Assembly (NCBI GenBank): GCA_964422195.1
Contig: CAYRAF010000011.1
Coordinates: 1 to 29,618 of the forward strand
Direction of reading: 5' to 3'
Source of the DNA: CALVUP01 sp964422195
GTDB lineage: Bacteria; Bacillota_I; Bacilli_A; RF39; UBA660
DNA: 29,618 nucleotides
Within the stretch, counting starts at the first letter, position 1. Every line of letters starts with the position of its first letter. The notes below the pieces were generated by a model. That model made no database searches, had not been told where the DNA came from, and saw nothing but the letters and a program-made list of their open reading frames with translations. The position numbers were made by a program, and so were the translations under genes. Below are positions 7,619 through 16,848 of this stretch, piece by piece.

Positions 7619-10112
7619 AAAATAAATTATACCCAATATTTAAATCAACTGCGCCTGAAATACCATTCACTCTACCATTATTAGTAAATTGCCAAATATT
7701 ATAACTACCATTATATGTTGGTTTATAAGATAAAGCTTTAGAGAATGTAGTAGCTTTATTCCACTCTGCTAACCATATCATATATTTTTTTTCTAAAAAA
7801 ACACCATCTATATGATTATTTAACCAATTTCTGTTGGCATATACACCACATTGATAACCTTTTTTTATAATTGCACTACAATATCTATCAGCAAGTGATG
7901 TCAAATAAGCTTTAGAATATTTATTTGCATATTTATCGACTTCTATATCAAAAAATACAGGTAATTTCATATATGATTTTGTATTTGAAGATAATTTGTT
8001 TAACATTCTAATAGTATGATCAACTTCACTATCTATTTCTTTATTATTTTCAGCATATGAGAATAAATATACCCCATATGGAATTTTATTTGCTGCAGCA
8101 CCTTTAGTGTTTTCTAAAAACTTAGTATCATCTTGAGACTCAAAGTCACATCCATACCCTGCTCTAATTACAGCAAAATCAATATTAGAAGCTTTTACTT
8201 TAGACCAGTTAATATTGTTATTATATACAGATACATCCATTCCAAAATATACATCTTTAACTTCTGTTAGTATGAACTTTTGAGAATTATTATTTTTATA
8301 ATTATCAACTTCAATATTTGTATCATTGGCAGTTGATGAGTTATGTACCGTTAAGTAATAATTTCCTACATTTGATACAAAAGAGTAATAACCATTTTCA
8401 TCCATCTCAATAATCCATTGCTGATTTATTTGTCCATTGTAATCATATAATTGAACATTACTAGGATTTTTTACACCAATTCCACTTACATCAAAAACTT
8501 TGTTTTTATTTTTTATAGAACTAATTTTATAATAATTATCAGAAATGTGCTGAATATACCATTTTTGATTACTAGTAGTTCCAACAGCCTTATATAATTG
8601 TATATTAGTACCATTATTTAGTTTGCCATCTCTTAAATCAATATTAGTATTAGAATTAAGTACACTAGATATAGTATAATATCCATTATTAAGAACTTTT
8701 TTAGCTTGTTTTGTAGTTGCTTTATGCAATCTAAATAATTCTAAATTAGTACCTGTAGGATTAATAAGTTTTAAAGTATTATTATTCATAATAGTACTAT
8801 TTAAAGATAAATACATACCATTTTCATTAACTAAATAGTAATTATAGTTGTTAACTCTTTTTATCATCCATTTATAATTATTACCACTATTTCTTTTCGT
8901 TAAAACAATTTTATTATTTATATACCCTAATACATAATCATCATTCATTTTAGTAGATATAGTATAGTAATTATTAGAGTCTTTACTAAAATACCATTTT
9001 TGACTATCTATACCTTTACTACTTTGATATTTAACTTCAAGATTTTCACTAATATTATTAGTATTAGTATCTAACAAATAATTTTGTCCAATAGAATTGG
9101 TAATATAGTAATATCCATCATCTAAATCATCTCCTGCCGTTTCTTCCACTTTCGTAAATATGAATTTTTGACTATCCATATTATTATTAACATTTAAATT
9201 AATATTAGTTAAATCAGTTACTGAATTATTATTTAAAGTTAATGCTAGTCCATTTCTTTTAGATACAATGTTATAAGATCCATCACCAGCAGCCTTAATA
9301 TAAAAATGTTGATTAATAGATGAAGTATATTTATATAATTGAATATTAGTACCAACAATTCTTTTTCCATTATCTACATCTAAACCTATATTAAAATCAT
9401 TATATTGAGCAATTCTGTATACACCATTGCCTAAATGTTTAACAAACCATTTCTGATCATTAACAGTATTATTTATACTTTTTAAATTAATATTAGTATT
9501 GTTATTAGTATTACCATTATTAATATTTATACCTTTATTAATATCAAGTAATGATTTAATATTATATAGTCCATCTGAAATAGTTTTAGTACCACTAGCT
9601 ATTTCATTAAATACAAATTTCTGAGCTTTACTTTTATTTTGAGTATAAACTTGTATGTTTTGACTATTAGCTAGTTTACCACCTTTTATATCTAATGCAA
9701 GATTATTACATCTAGAAATTATATAATAATATCCATCACCAGTCTCTTTTATCAACCATTGTTGAGCATTTGAACCATTATATTTATATAATTGAACATT
9801 AGTACCTTTCTTTTTACTAGCTTGCTTTACATCAAGAGAATAATTATTATTTTTCATACTAACTATTTTATAATAGCCATTATTTAAATATGTTACTTTC
9901 CATCTTTGCGCAGTTGAAGAATTGTCTTTATATAACTGAATATTAGATTTATTTTTAACAGTACCACCTTTTAAGTCAAGAGTATAATTGTCAGATAGTG
10001 CACTATATATGGTATAAACACCATCCTTAATACTTCTACTTGCAGCATTTACTTTTGTAGAAAATGCTATTATTAACAATATAAAAAATAATAAATATTT
10101 TCCTCTTTTCAT
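7617..10112 (-). CDS. Secreted GH25 lysozyme with four ricin-type beta-trefoil lectin domains
   Basis: The 831-residue protein starts with a signal peptide (MKRGKYLLFF, hydrophobic to residue 18, cleavage probably near VNAA at 21-24). Residues 28-620 hold twelve lectin subrepeats, each about 45 residues with GxYxI at one end and an NIQLYxxxxxxxQxW-like end. They group in threes as four beta-trefoils beginning at DGVYTI, DGLYNI, DGYYYI and NGYYTI. Residues 621-831 are a GH25 domain: FGMDVSVY with Asp626, and FFDIEVD with Asp722 and Glu724, the expected catalytic acids; IWQFT lies near the end. GH25 enzymes cut the MurNAc-GlcNAc beta-1,4 bond of peptidoglycan. The start overlaps the gtrA stop by ATGA, with AGGAG before it. 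The trefoils probably bind wall or polymer sugars; the enzyme may remodel the producer's own wall or act on competitors. Confidence 0.92.
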   Translation of the reverse strand: MKRGKYLLFFILLIIAFSTKVNAASRSIKDGVYTIYSALSDNYTLDLKGGTVKNKSNIQLYKDNSSTAQRWKVTYLNNGYYKIVSMKNNNYSLDVKQASKKKGTNVQLYKYNGSNAQQWLIKETGDGYYYIISRCNNLALDIKGGKLANSQNIQVYTQNKSKAQKFVFNEIASGTKTISDGLYNIKSLLDINKGININNGNTNNNTNINLKSINNTVNDQKWFVKHLGNGVYRIAQYNDFNIGLDVDNGKRIVGTNIQLYKYTSSINQHFYIKAAGDGSYNIVSKRNGLALTLNNNSVTDLTNINLNVNNNMDSQKFIFTKVEETAGDDLDDGYYYITNSIGQNYLLDTNTNNISENLEVKYQSSKGIDSQKWYFSKDSNNYYTISTKMNDDYVLGYINNKIVLTKRNSGNNYKWMIKRVNNYNYYLVNENGMYLSLNSTIMNNNTLKLINPTGTNLELFRLHKATTKQAKKVLNNGYYTISSVLNSNTNIDLRDGKLNNGTNIQLYKAVGTTSNQKWYIQHISDNYYKISSIKNKNKVFDVSGIGVKNPSNVQLYDYNGQINQQWIIEMDENGYYSFVSNVGNYYLTVHNSSTANDTNIEVDNYKNNNSQKFILTEVKDVYFGMDVSVYNNNINWSKVKASNIDFAVIRAGYGCDFESQDDTKFLENTKGAAANKIPYGVYLFSYAENNKEIDSEVDHTIRMLNKLSSNTKSYMKLPVFFDIEVDKYANKYSKAYLTSLADRYCSAIIKKGYQCGVYANRNWLNNHIDGVFLEKKYMIWLAEWNKATTFSKALSYKPTYNGSYNIWQFTNNGRVNGISGAVDLNIGYNLF

Positions 10113-10540
10113 TTCTTTTTCTCCTTTTTAAATACAAATAATTTACTAAATACATAATTCATGACTGTAACAACTACTTGAACAACAATTTTTGATATCA
10201 AATCATTTACATTTAATATAGTTACTAATAAAAACATAATTCCCATATCCATAAGTAAAGTTAAAATTCTAGCAGAGGTAAATGATATTATTTCTTTAAT
10301 AATATTTTTAGATTTACTTTTAAATACAAATACCCTATTAGTAATATAAGCAAAAGAAACAGCACATATCCAAGAAATAATATTTGCTATTTGAAGTTCA
10401 ATAGCTTCTTTAGGATTTAAAAATGTTCTAACACATATATAATATGATAATAAAGAAACTACAGTAGTTAAACCACCTACTATCAAATAATTAATTATCT
10501 CTTCATATTTTTTATATATATTCCATATTCTTTTTATCAT
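10109..10540 (-). CDS. GtrA-family membrane protein (polyprenyl-phosphate-sugar flippase type)
   Basis: The 143-residue protein has four membrane segments and the family phrases YLIVGGLTTVVSLLSY (about 18-33), AYITNRVFVFKS (about 64-75) and NYVFSKLFVFKK at the C-terminus. GtrA/GtcA proteins are thought to flip undecaprenyl-phosphate-linked sugars outward, after which a GT-C enzyme such as YfhO adds the sugar to teichoic acid. A GtrB/CsbB-type GT2 and YfhO lie about 1.5 kb upstream, so this may be the missing member of that trio. It is the first gene of an operon with the GH25 lysozyme, overlapping it by four bases. AATGGTGATAG precedes the ATG. Confidence 0.85.
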   Translation of the reverse strand: MIKRIWNIYKKYEEIINYLIVGGLTTVVSLLSYYICVRTFLNPKEAIELQIANIISWICAVSFAYITNRVFVFKSKSKNIIKEIISFTSARILTLLMDMGIMFLLVTILNVNDLISKIVVQVVVTVMNYVFSKLFVFKKEKKK

Positions 10541-10556
10541 ACTATCACCATTATTA

Positions 10557-10565
10557 ATTTTATCA
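10557..10565 (-). promoter_or_regulatory. Extended -10 element of the gtrA-lysozyme operon
   Basis: Minus-strand TGATAAAAT with no convincing -35; it lies between the terminator at 10574-10609 and the gtrA start 17 bases downstream. It is identical to the element at 5781-5789. Confidence 0.4.
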
Positions 10566-10573
10566 TATTTAAT

Positions 10574-10609
10574 AAAAAATATCTATAAGTTTCATAAATT
10601 TATAGACAT
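10574..10609 (-). terminator. Terminator of the Na/Pi-transporter gene and probably of the tagGH operon
   Basis: Minus-strand ATGTCTATAA (10600-10609) pairs with TTATAGATAT (10579-10588) in a ten-base stem with one G-T pair and an 11-base loop, followed by UUUUUU. It begins at the stop codon of the transporter gene. Confidence 0.7.
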
Positions 10610-11532
10610 TATAATTTAAACTGTATCTTTTTCTTAAATTTTATTCTAGTATGTTTACATAACACAATATACAATCGAAAAAATACAATATAAGCAATGA
10701 CATTTAATATATTAAATATTAAGTGAATGTATGCTACTTGTAATTTTACAGGATATACATTTATATATAAATATATATTAATAAAATATCTAAATATCAA
10801 AAAAGATATTACACCTAATATATTAAAAAACAGATTAAACCAAGCACATTTTTTTGCTAATTTATTACCTTTTATGCTGACAATAAAGGCAGTTATACAT
10901 GTTCCAATATTACTACCTATAATCATATCGCTAGCAGTTTTTATATTAATAATGTTTTTAGAAGTAAATGATTGTACTGCTGCAACCATTGAAGATGATG
11001 ATTGAGTTATCGCAGTTATGATACTTGATACTAAAATATTAATAATTGAAGTATTATTAGCAAATAAATGTAATAATATATAAGAATTACCCATTGGAAT
11101 TACAGAGTAATCTAATATTTTAACGCTAATTAATAATAAAATAATACCAATTATTAATTGTGCTTTTTTATGAGTAATTAATCTTATTAGAATATAAAAT
11201 AGAATTAAAAAACAAAAAATATAATTACCATCAATTGATGTAATAAAAGCTGTACTGCAAGTGCCAATATTTGATCCCATCATCAAATAAATACTATCAT
11301 CAAAATCAATTTTATTACTATCAGTTAATACAATTATCAAAGCAATAATTAATGATGATGATTGAAATAAACTTGTAGATAATATTCCAAATAGCAATAA
11401 TAATAATTTATTATGATTAATTTTAATTATAATTTTTTTTATATTATATGAAATTTTATTTTCTATATGTTTTGATATATAATCTATACTAAATAAGAAT
11501 AAAATGATAGAAAATATAAATAAAAAAAACAT
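10609..11532 (-). CDS. Na/Pi-cotransporter-family membrane protein without PhoU domain
   Basis: The 307-residue protein is a duplicated Na/Pi cotransporter fold (PF02690). Each half has a QSSS motif (57-60 and 177-181) followed by GSNIGTC (86-92 and 206-212), and the two halves share GSNIGTCxTAFIxSIxGN almost residue for residue. Such proteins import phosphate with sodium at the cytoplasmic membrane. Many bacterial members run to over 500 residues with a C-terminal PhoU-like domain; this one stops after the membrane part and has only a short basic tail. It starts 33 bases after the GT2 gene stop, with TAGGTGAT before the ATG, and no terminator lies between, so it is probably the last gene of the tagG-tagH-yfhO-GT2 operon. 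A link to phosphate demand for polymer synthesis is inference; another transported ion or lipid-linked substrate is possible. Confidence 0.85.
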   Translation of the reverse strand: MFFLFIFSIILFLFSIDYISKHIENKISYNIKKIIIKINHNKLLLLLFGILSTSLFQSSSLIIALIIVLTDSNKIDFDDSIYLMMGSNIGTCSTAFITSIDGNYIFCFLILFYILIRLITHKKAQLIIGIILLLISVKILDYSVIPMGNSYILLHLFANNTSIINILVSSIITAITQSSSSMVAAVQSFTSKNIINIKTASDMIIGSNIGTCITAFIVSIKGNKLAKKCAWFNLFFNILGVISFLIFRYFINIYLYINVYPVKLQVAYIHLIFNILNVIAYIVFFRLYIVLCKHTRIKFKKKIQFKL

Positions 11533-11565
11533 ATAATCACCTAGTAATTATATGTTTATATATAA

Positions 11566-12504
11566 CTATTTATTATCTTTTTCAGTCTCAGATACTATAT
11601 ATATAGGTCTGTTTTTTATTTCCAAATATAACTTGGATAAATATATACCAATTATTCCAATAAAGAATATTTGTATTCCACTTACTAAGAATACTATAAA
11701 TAGTATTCCAATTATATCAAAAATAAATTTTGTATATATAATCATTTTAATGATTTCTACTATTAATAGTACAAACGATATAAATAAAAATAATATTCCT
11801 ATAAAAGTAGCGTATATAAGTGGTTTAGTAGAAAAAGCAATAATACCTTCCATGGCATATTTAAATAAACTAAAGAAACTCCATTTTGAATTACCAGCTA
11901 CTCTTTCCCTATCATCAAACTCAATCCACTCAGTTTTAAATCCTACATAGCCATATATTCCCTTTGTAAAACGGTTGTATTCTTTCATCTTAATAATAGC
12001 ATCTACTACTTTTCTCTTCATTAATCTATAATCTTTAGCTCCATCTACAACCTCTACATCAGAGATTCTATTTATAATTTTATAAAAATTTTTAGTAAAA
12101 AATTTTCTAATTTTAGAATAACTTTTTCTAGAACTGCTGCGAGTTGCTACACAATCAATATCACCTTTTTTAATCATATCATACATTTTAATTAACAATT
12201 CTGGAGGTTGTTGTAAATCAGCATCAATTGTTGTAACATAATCACCAGTAGCTGCCTCAAAACCTGCTAACATAGCTGCTTCCTTACCAAAATTCCTAGA
12301 AAATGATATATATCTAACACAATTATCTTTTTTGCCTAGATTTCGTAATATATTTAAAGTGTTATCTCTAGAACCATCATTAACAAAAATAAATTCATAT
12401 TTTATGTTCTTGATTTGTTTTATAGTTTTCATCGTTTCTTTATAAAATATATCAATTGACTCTTCTTCGTTAAAACAAGGAACTATTATTGAAATTTTAT
12501 CCAT
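11566..12504 (-). CDS. GtrB/CsbB-type undecaprenyl-phosphate glycosyltransferase (GT2)
   Basis: The 312-residue protein is a dolichyl-phosphate-mannose-synthase-like GT2: SIIVPCFNEEESI (5-17), FVNDGSRDNT (40-49) and the DADLQQPPE motif (94-102). Two membrane helices follow at about 228-250 and 262-285, as in CsbB/GtrB. Such enzymes load a sugar from a UDP-sugar onto undecaprenyl-phosphate at the inner face. The gene overlaps the end of the YfhO-family gene by eight bases. The CsbB-YfhO pairing is known from Bacillus, where, with GtcA, it adds GlcNAc to lipoteichoic acid; related trios glycosylate teichoic acids in Listeria. The sugar cannot be told from sequence. Confidence 0.9.
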   Translation of the reverse strand: MDKISIIVPCFNEEESIDIFYKETMKTIKQIKNIKYEFIFVNDGSRDNTLNILRNLGKKDNCVRYISFSRNFGKEAAMLAGFEAATGDYVTTIDADLQQPPELLIKMYDMIKKGDIDCVATRSSSRKSYSKIRKFFTKNFYKIINRISDVEVVDGAKDYRLMKRKVVDAIIKMKEYNRFTKGIYGYVGFKTEWIEFDDRERVAGNSKWSFFSLFKYAMEGIIAFSTKPLIYATFIGILFLFISFVLLIVEIIKMIIYTKFIFDIIGILFIVFLVSGIQIFFIGIIGIYLSKLYLEIKNRPIYIVSETEKDNK

Positions 12505-15166
12505 TTAACTCATCTTCTTTCTTAATTATAAATATTAATACAACAATACCAATTATAGATGAAATTATACCTATAGTCAAATAAGGTGTTTTATATATTA
12601 ATTTAATCTTATGATTTCCTTTATCAATATAAAATCCCAACATACTATTATTAACTTTAAAAGTATTTACTTTTTTATTATCTACATACACATTCCACCC
12701 CTTAGAATATGAAGTTGATAAGCTCATAACACCTTTATTTTCAACACTAATACTTGCTTCAATATAATCATTATTATATTTAGATATATTAGCTTGCTTA
12801 ATTTTTTTGATACTATCTTCATAGTTTTTCATATCAATTGCATATACATTTAAACTATCAACTTTATATGTACCAGATTTAGAAAAACTAATTTCTATTT
12901 TACCATCATAATTACTTTCATAACCTAAATTCATAAGCATATTTCTATTTTCAAAAAAGTAAGGATTGGTATAATAACTTCTTCTATTCTCATCATTTAC
13001 CCAATTATCACGTTTAACATATACAGAAAATGGATAAATATTATTGGTATTCGTGCTAGCAAGTTTTTTAAGAATTTTTGTATGTTTTCCTGATGTTGTC
13101 CTAATAATATTATTAAAATCAATATATATTTCACTATTTTTGATACCAGTAATATTTAATATCAATTTATCATTTTTATTATTAACTTTAATATTACTTC
13201 CATCAAATATAATATTAGATGCTGGATCAATGCTATATTCTACATTGTTTATTCCATTAGATAAATTGTTTAAATCTTCATCTGCATATTTAATATCTTT
13301 ATTTTTATTTTCTACCACAGTAGTATCGAGTAATATTTGTTCTTTACTTATATCATCTAATTCTAAATAATCCTCCAAAGTAATATAGTCATCAGTATAT
13401 ATTAATGGTGATATGTAATTATTATTCTTATATAATTCATTATTACCATTAGTATAAATTCTACTATACCCATAAGGAACAATATGTTGATTATTTTTAT
13501 CTACTATATAATATTTTGTTGCAAGTCTAGACGTAGCTTTAACTCTATTATCAAAATCTTGAATATATCTACTACCATAAACAGTAGAATTATTTAAATC
13601 ATTAGATAATTGATATTCATCCTTTTGTCCAAGTGATAAATAACCTGCTAAAGTGTTAATGGAATAATAAGCTGATATATTAGATGTTTTTGTTGGAAAA
13701 ATTACTGTTCTATAAAAGCTCTTATCCTTTTTCATTTCTTTTACAATATTATTTAAATTATCCATTGTGTGAGTATTAGTTTCTATATTCTTATATACAT
13801 CATTATTATCAACAAACTCATTAACATAATTATGATCATAGTATAAAAACCAAGAAAAACTAATTATATTTAAAAATACAAAAAAATATATAAAATATGA
13901 CAATCTTAATTTTTTTAGTCTGTTTTGCAATAAAATAATACCATATATAATAATTGCAAACATATTCATAAAAAGAAACTCTTTTTTAGGATTTTTAAGT
14001 AATAATGTAATGATTATGTATATAATCAAACTAAACCCCATCAATACTTTTTCATTTTTTGTATAATCTAGATTTTTATTTAAGAAAGTAATAACAATAA
14101 TTGATAAAGTAAAACAATATACAAAGGACCACCTATTAACAGGATATGAAAGTCCATTAATAACTTGTCCTGCGATTGGGATACATAGAATTAAAGACAA
14201 TAGTATAAAATATATAAATAATTTCTTGTGATTTTTATAATGATTTATTAAAAGTGGAATAAATAATACAACTATACTACTAAAACCAAATACAGACCAA
14301 TACCTGTTACGAACCAAAGCATTAGTAGTAAGAGCAGGTAATAAGCTTTTATAGTAATTAAAATCATAAAAGCATAACCTAAACATTCCTATTCTTGCAC
14401 TATTTAAAAATGAATAAATTGTAGGAAATAAAATAATTCCTGAAATTAAAATTGCTACTAAATAGCATAGAATTGCTTTTACTACCCTATTGATAATAAA
14501 TTTAAAATCATTTTTATAATCTATTAATAATAAAACAATTGCATAAAGACAGGCAAATATGGATATGGTAACTGCAAAATAATAATTAATGATGAAACTA
14601 CTACTAGCAGTTATAATTAAAACACTCATCTTGTTTTCTTTTATTAACTTTTCTACTCCAATCAATAGTAGTGGAAACATAATAACAGGATTTAAAAAGG
14701 CTAAATGTCGTATTCCAGCATAAAGAGTGAATCCTGTAAATGTATATAATAATGCTCCTAATATTGATTTTTCTTTATCAATTTTTTTATAACCAGCATA
14801 AAGTAAAAAACTAATACCAACTAAATAAAATTTTAAATATATAATAAGTGTATATAATATATGCATATTATTTTGTTTAAATAATAATCCTAGATAAACT
14901 AATGGATCCCCCACTGCATAGTATGAATATTGTCCAATTATATCTTGTCCCAACCCAGTTGAAAATGAAAAAAATTCAAAACCGTACTTTAATTTAGATA
15001 AATAATTGGATAAGAAAATAAAATGTTGCCATATACCATCTTCATACCAAATAAAAGTTTTATGACTTATCAAAAATGAAATAAAAACAAAAAAACTAAT
15101 AAAAAGAAAAAGTAGTGTATAAATAAGATATTTGCTACTGCATATTTTTTTAAACGTATTTTTCAT
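12497..15166 (-). CDS. yfhO: YfhO-family GT-C membrane glycosyltransferase, first copy
   Basis: The 889-residue protein has an N-terminal helix, then a first outside loop with YEDGIWQHF (Asp43) and TGLGQDIIGQYSYY. About a dozen membrane segments run to residue 450, followed by a large outside domain (about 460-850). The C-terminal SKGWNVYVDNKKV and GNHKIKLIYKTP lead into a final membrane helix, the arrangement of YfhO (PF09586). The acidic residue in the first loop is the expected GT-C catalytic site. YfhO takes the sugar from undecaprenyl-phosphate outside the cell and places it on teichoic acid. The gene is 24 bases after tagH, with GGAAGG before the ATG, and overlaps the CsbB-like gene. 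That tagG, tagH, yfhO and csbB-like genes are co-directional suggests export and decoration of the same polymer. Confidence 0.88.
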   Translation of the reverse strand: MKNTFKKICSSKYLIYTLLFLFISFFVFISFLISHKTFIWYEDGIWQHFIFLSNYLSKLKYGFEFFSFSTGLGQDIIGQYSYYAVGDPLVYLGLLFKQNNMHILYTLIIYLKFYLVGISFLLYAGYKKIDKEKSILGALLYTFTGFTLYAGIRHLAFLNPVIMFPLLLIGVEKLIKENKMSVLIITASSSFIINYYFAVTISIFACLYAIVLLLIDYKNDFKFIINRVVKAILCYLVAILISGIILFPTIYSFLNSARIGMFRLCFYDFNYYKSLLPALTTNALVRNRYWSVFGFSSIVVLFIPLLINHYKNHKKLFIYFILLSLILCIPIAGQVINGLSYPVNRWSFVYCFTLSIIVITFLNKNLDYTKNEKVLMGFSLIIYIIITLLLKNPKKEFLFMNMFAIIIYGIILLQNRLKKLRLSYFIYFFVFLNIISFSWFLYYDHNYVNEFVDNNDVYKNIETNTHTMDNLNNIVKEMKKDKSFYRTVIFPTKTSNISAYYSINTLAGYLSLGQKDEYQLSNDLNNSTVYGSRYIQDFDNRVKATSRLATKYYIVDKNNQHIVPYGYSRIYTNGNNELYKNNNYISPLIYTDDYITLEDYLELDDISKEQILLDTTVVENKNKDIKYADEDLNNLSNGINNVEYSIDPASNIIFDGSNIKVNNKNDKLILNITGIKNSEIYIDFNNIIRTTSGKHTKILKKLASTNTNNIYPFSVYVKRDNWVNDENRRSYYTNPYFFENRNMLMNLGYESNYDGKIEISFSKSGTYKVDSLNVYAIDMKNYEDSIKKIKQANISKYNNDYIEASISVENKGVMSLSTSYSKGWNVYVDNKKVNTFKVNNSMLGFYIDKGNHKIKLIYKTPYLTIGIISSIIGIVVLIFIIKKEDELNG

Positions 15167-15190
15167 AATATTCCTTCCTAACTACCTAAA

Positions 15191-15931
15191 TTAGATACTT
15201 TCCATAAATTTTTCATATTCTGCAATTATTTTTTCTGGTTCACCAATATCTTTTATTTCTCCTTCATGAAGCCATAATACTTCATCGCATAACTCTCTTA
15301 TTGTCCCTAAACTATGTGATACAATAACTACAGTTCTTGTATCATCATTTATTAATTCTTTCATTTTATTATAGCTTTTTTCTTTAAATTTAACATCACC
15401 AACTGATAAAACTTCATCAATAAGCATAATATCAGTTTCTAAAATTGCAGTAATGGCAAAGGCCAATTTAGAATACATACCTGAAGAATATGTTTTAACA
15501 GGTCTATAAATGAAATCTCCAATATCTGCAAAATCAATTATTTCTTTTTCTTTTGCTTCTATTTCTTCTTCAGAAAAACCTAGTAGCATACCGGATAAAT
15601 ATATATTTTCTCTACCAGTTAATTTAGGATTAAAACCAACACCAATTGATAATAGTGAGATTGAATTACCATGTAGATCTATTTTTCCTTTGTCTGGAGA
15701 AAATATTCCAGCAATTGCTCTTAGCATGGTTGATTTACCACTACCATTTTTACCTATAATACCAAGAATTTTTCCTTGTTCTACCTCAAATGATACTCCT
15801 TTTAACGCTTTAAATAATTCTATTTTATCGCCAAAACTTTTCCATGATGCTCTAATAGACGTTTTTTTAAGTCCTCTATAAGTAATATGTAAATTACTAA
15901 CAGTAATAGCTATTTTTTTATTATTTTTCAT
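15191..15931 (-). CDS. tagH: Teichoic acid ABC exporter ATPase TagH
   Basis: The 246-residue ATP-binding subunit drives export of lipid-linked teichoic acid through TagG. Motifs are Walker A GKNGSGKST (60-68), signature YSSGM (148-152), Walker B IMLIDEVL with Glu173 (168-175) and the H-loop VIVSHS with His206. The pre-Walker stretch with KTSIRASWKSFG, and GVGFNPKLTGRENIYL, are typical of the TagH/Wzt/KpsT polysaccharide export subfamily. It lacks the long C-terminal extension found in Bacillus subtilis TagH, so it resembles the short staphylococcal form. The ATG is one base after the tagG stop, and its ribosome site GAAGGTGA lies inside the last tagG codons. Confidence 0.93.
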   Translation of the reverse strand: MKNNKKIAITVSNLHITYRGLKKTSIRASWKSFGDKIELFKALKGVSFEVEQGKILGIIGKNGSGKSTMLRAIAGIFSPDKGKIDLHGNSISLLSIGVGFNPKLTGRENIYLSGMLLGFSEEEIEAKEKEIIDFADIGDFIYRPVKTYSSGMYSKLAFAITAILETDIMLIDEVLSVGDVKFKEKSYNKMKELINDDTRTVVIVSHSLGTIRELCDEVLWLHEGEIKDIGEPEKIIAEYEKFMESI

Positions 15932-15932
15932 A

Positions 15933-16724
15933 TTAAATCACCTTCGCATAACTATTTTCATATTTATGAATTACATGAACACCAATCATTGTTAATGCTA
16001 TACCTATAACTAGCCAAATAGATAACCATTTAAAACTTGGCAACATACCATATATACTTACATTTCTAAGTTCATACATAATCATAGCTGCTGGATTTAT
16101 TCTTAATAAACCAATTCTAATAAAACTCTTAAACGACTTCATTCTAACCTGAATATTAAAGAATACACCAGATAAATAGAATAACATTCTCAAAAATATA
16201 TTAGTTAAGTTTGCTAAATCATTAAGTGTAACCCCAAAATGCATTAATATAAGTCCTGCCCCAAAAGCAATTATATAAAGAATAAATAATATTGGTATAA
16301 TCAATATAATATGCCATGTAAATGGAACGTGTTGAAATATCATTAATCCAAAAGCTAAACATAATGATATAGCCATTTTAAATAAATAAGTTAACGACTT
16401 AGAATATAATAATATATATTTTGGTATATAAACTTTAGTAACTAAATTTCTATTGTTAATAATTAACTTAACACTACCAGTTAACATTCTATTAAAAAAT
16501 TCCCAAGCAGCTAGTCCAATCATTACAAAAGAAGCAAAATAAGGTTCACTGTTTTTGAAAACTATACCAAATATAAATGTATATATTAACATAAAGGCAA
16601 AGGGTTCAATAATCCACCATAACCAATTTAAATATGAATCAGCTACTTCACTTTTTAACTCTGCTTTAGCTGATCTAACAGCATATTTATGATATTTTTT
16701 CATATTTTTAAAAAACTTTAACAT
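15933..16724 (-). CDS. tagG: Teichoic acid ABC exporter permease TagG
   Basis: The 263-residue permease has about six membrane helices and the ABC-2 features DSYLNWLWWIIEPF (29-42), IFGIVFKNSEPYFASFV and LVTKVYIPKY. The region between is the amphipathic and elbow part typical of polysaccharide exporters. With TagH it moves the finished lipid-linked polymer to the outer face. AGGAGTTTAGAAT precedes the ATG. No clear -35/-10 pair was found in the 124 bases upstream, which are extremely AT-rich. It heads the probable operon tagG-tagH-yfhO-GT2-Na/Pi transporter. Confidence 0.92.
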   Translation of the reverse strand: MLKFFKNMKKYHKYAVRSAKAELKSEVADSYLNWLWWIIEPFAFMLIYTFIFGIVFKNSEPYFASFVMIGLAAWEFFNRMLTGSVKLIINNRNLVTKVYIPKYILLYSKSLTYLFKMAISLCLAFGLMIFQHVPFTWHIILIIPILFILYIIAFGAGLILMHFGVTLNDLANLTNIFLRMLFYLSGVFFNIQVRMKSFKSFIRIGLLRINPAAMIMYELRNVSIYGMLPSFKWLSIWLVIGIALTMIGVHVIHKYENSYAKVI

Positions 16725-16806
16725 ATTCTAAACTCCTATCTTTTAAATATATATATAACCTATATCATATATTAACATAATTGCATTTTTTTTTAAATCT
16801 TTTTTG

Positions 16807-16834
16807 TTAAAAAATTTAGTTATGTTTTTTTTAA
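16807..16834 (-). terminator. Possible weak A/U-only terminator after the GT2-TagF gene
   Basis: TTAAAAAA and TTTTTTAA can pair over eight A-T pairs around a 12-base loop, 15 bases after the stop at 16849. It has no G-C pair and could be chance in this base composition. Confidence 0.3.
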
Positions 16835-16848
16835 TAATTAGCAATCTA

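Noticed and set aside
7690..10030. Possible DNA tandem repeat or CRISPR-like array because of the recurring pattern
   Set aside because: The repetition is at protein level (lectin subrepeats of about 45 residues with varying sequence); there are no identical repeats with unique spacers.
10727..11005. Plus-strand open frame of 92 codons
   Set aside because: Lies wholly inside the Na/Pi-transporter gene on the other strand, has no ribosome site, and shows no domain. It is a shadow of the membrane-protein codons.
11552..11950. Plus-strand open frame of 132 codons
   Set aside because: Antisense to the GtrB/CsbB-like GT2, whose motifs are complete. No ribosome site or promoter.
13044..13370. Plus-strand open frame of 108 codons
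   Set aside because: Antisense to the outside domain of the first YfhO-family gene; no supporting signals.
15510..15881. Plus-strand open frame of 123 codons
   Set aside because: Antisense to tagH, which has all ABC ATPase motifs.
16725..16848. Promoter of tagG
   Set aside because: Several AT-rich hexamers resemble -10 boxes, but none pairs with a -35 at a sensible distance, so no site is claimed.
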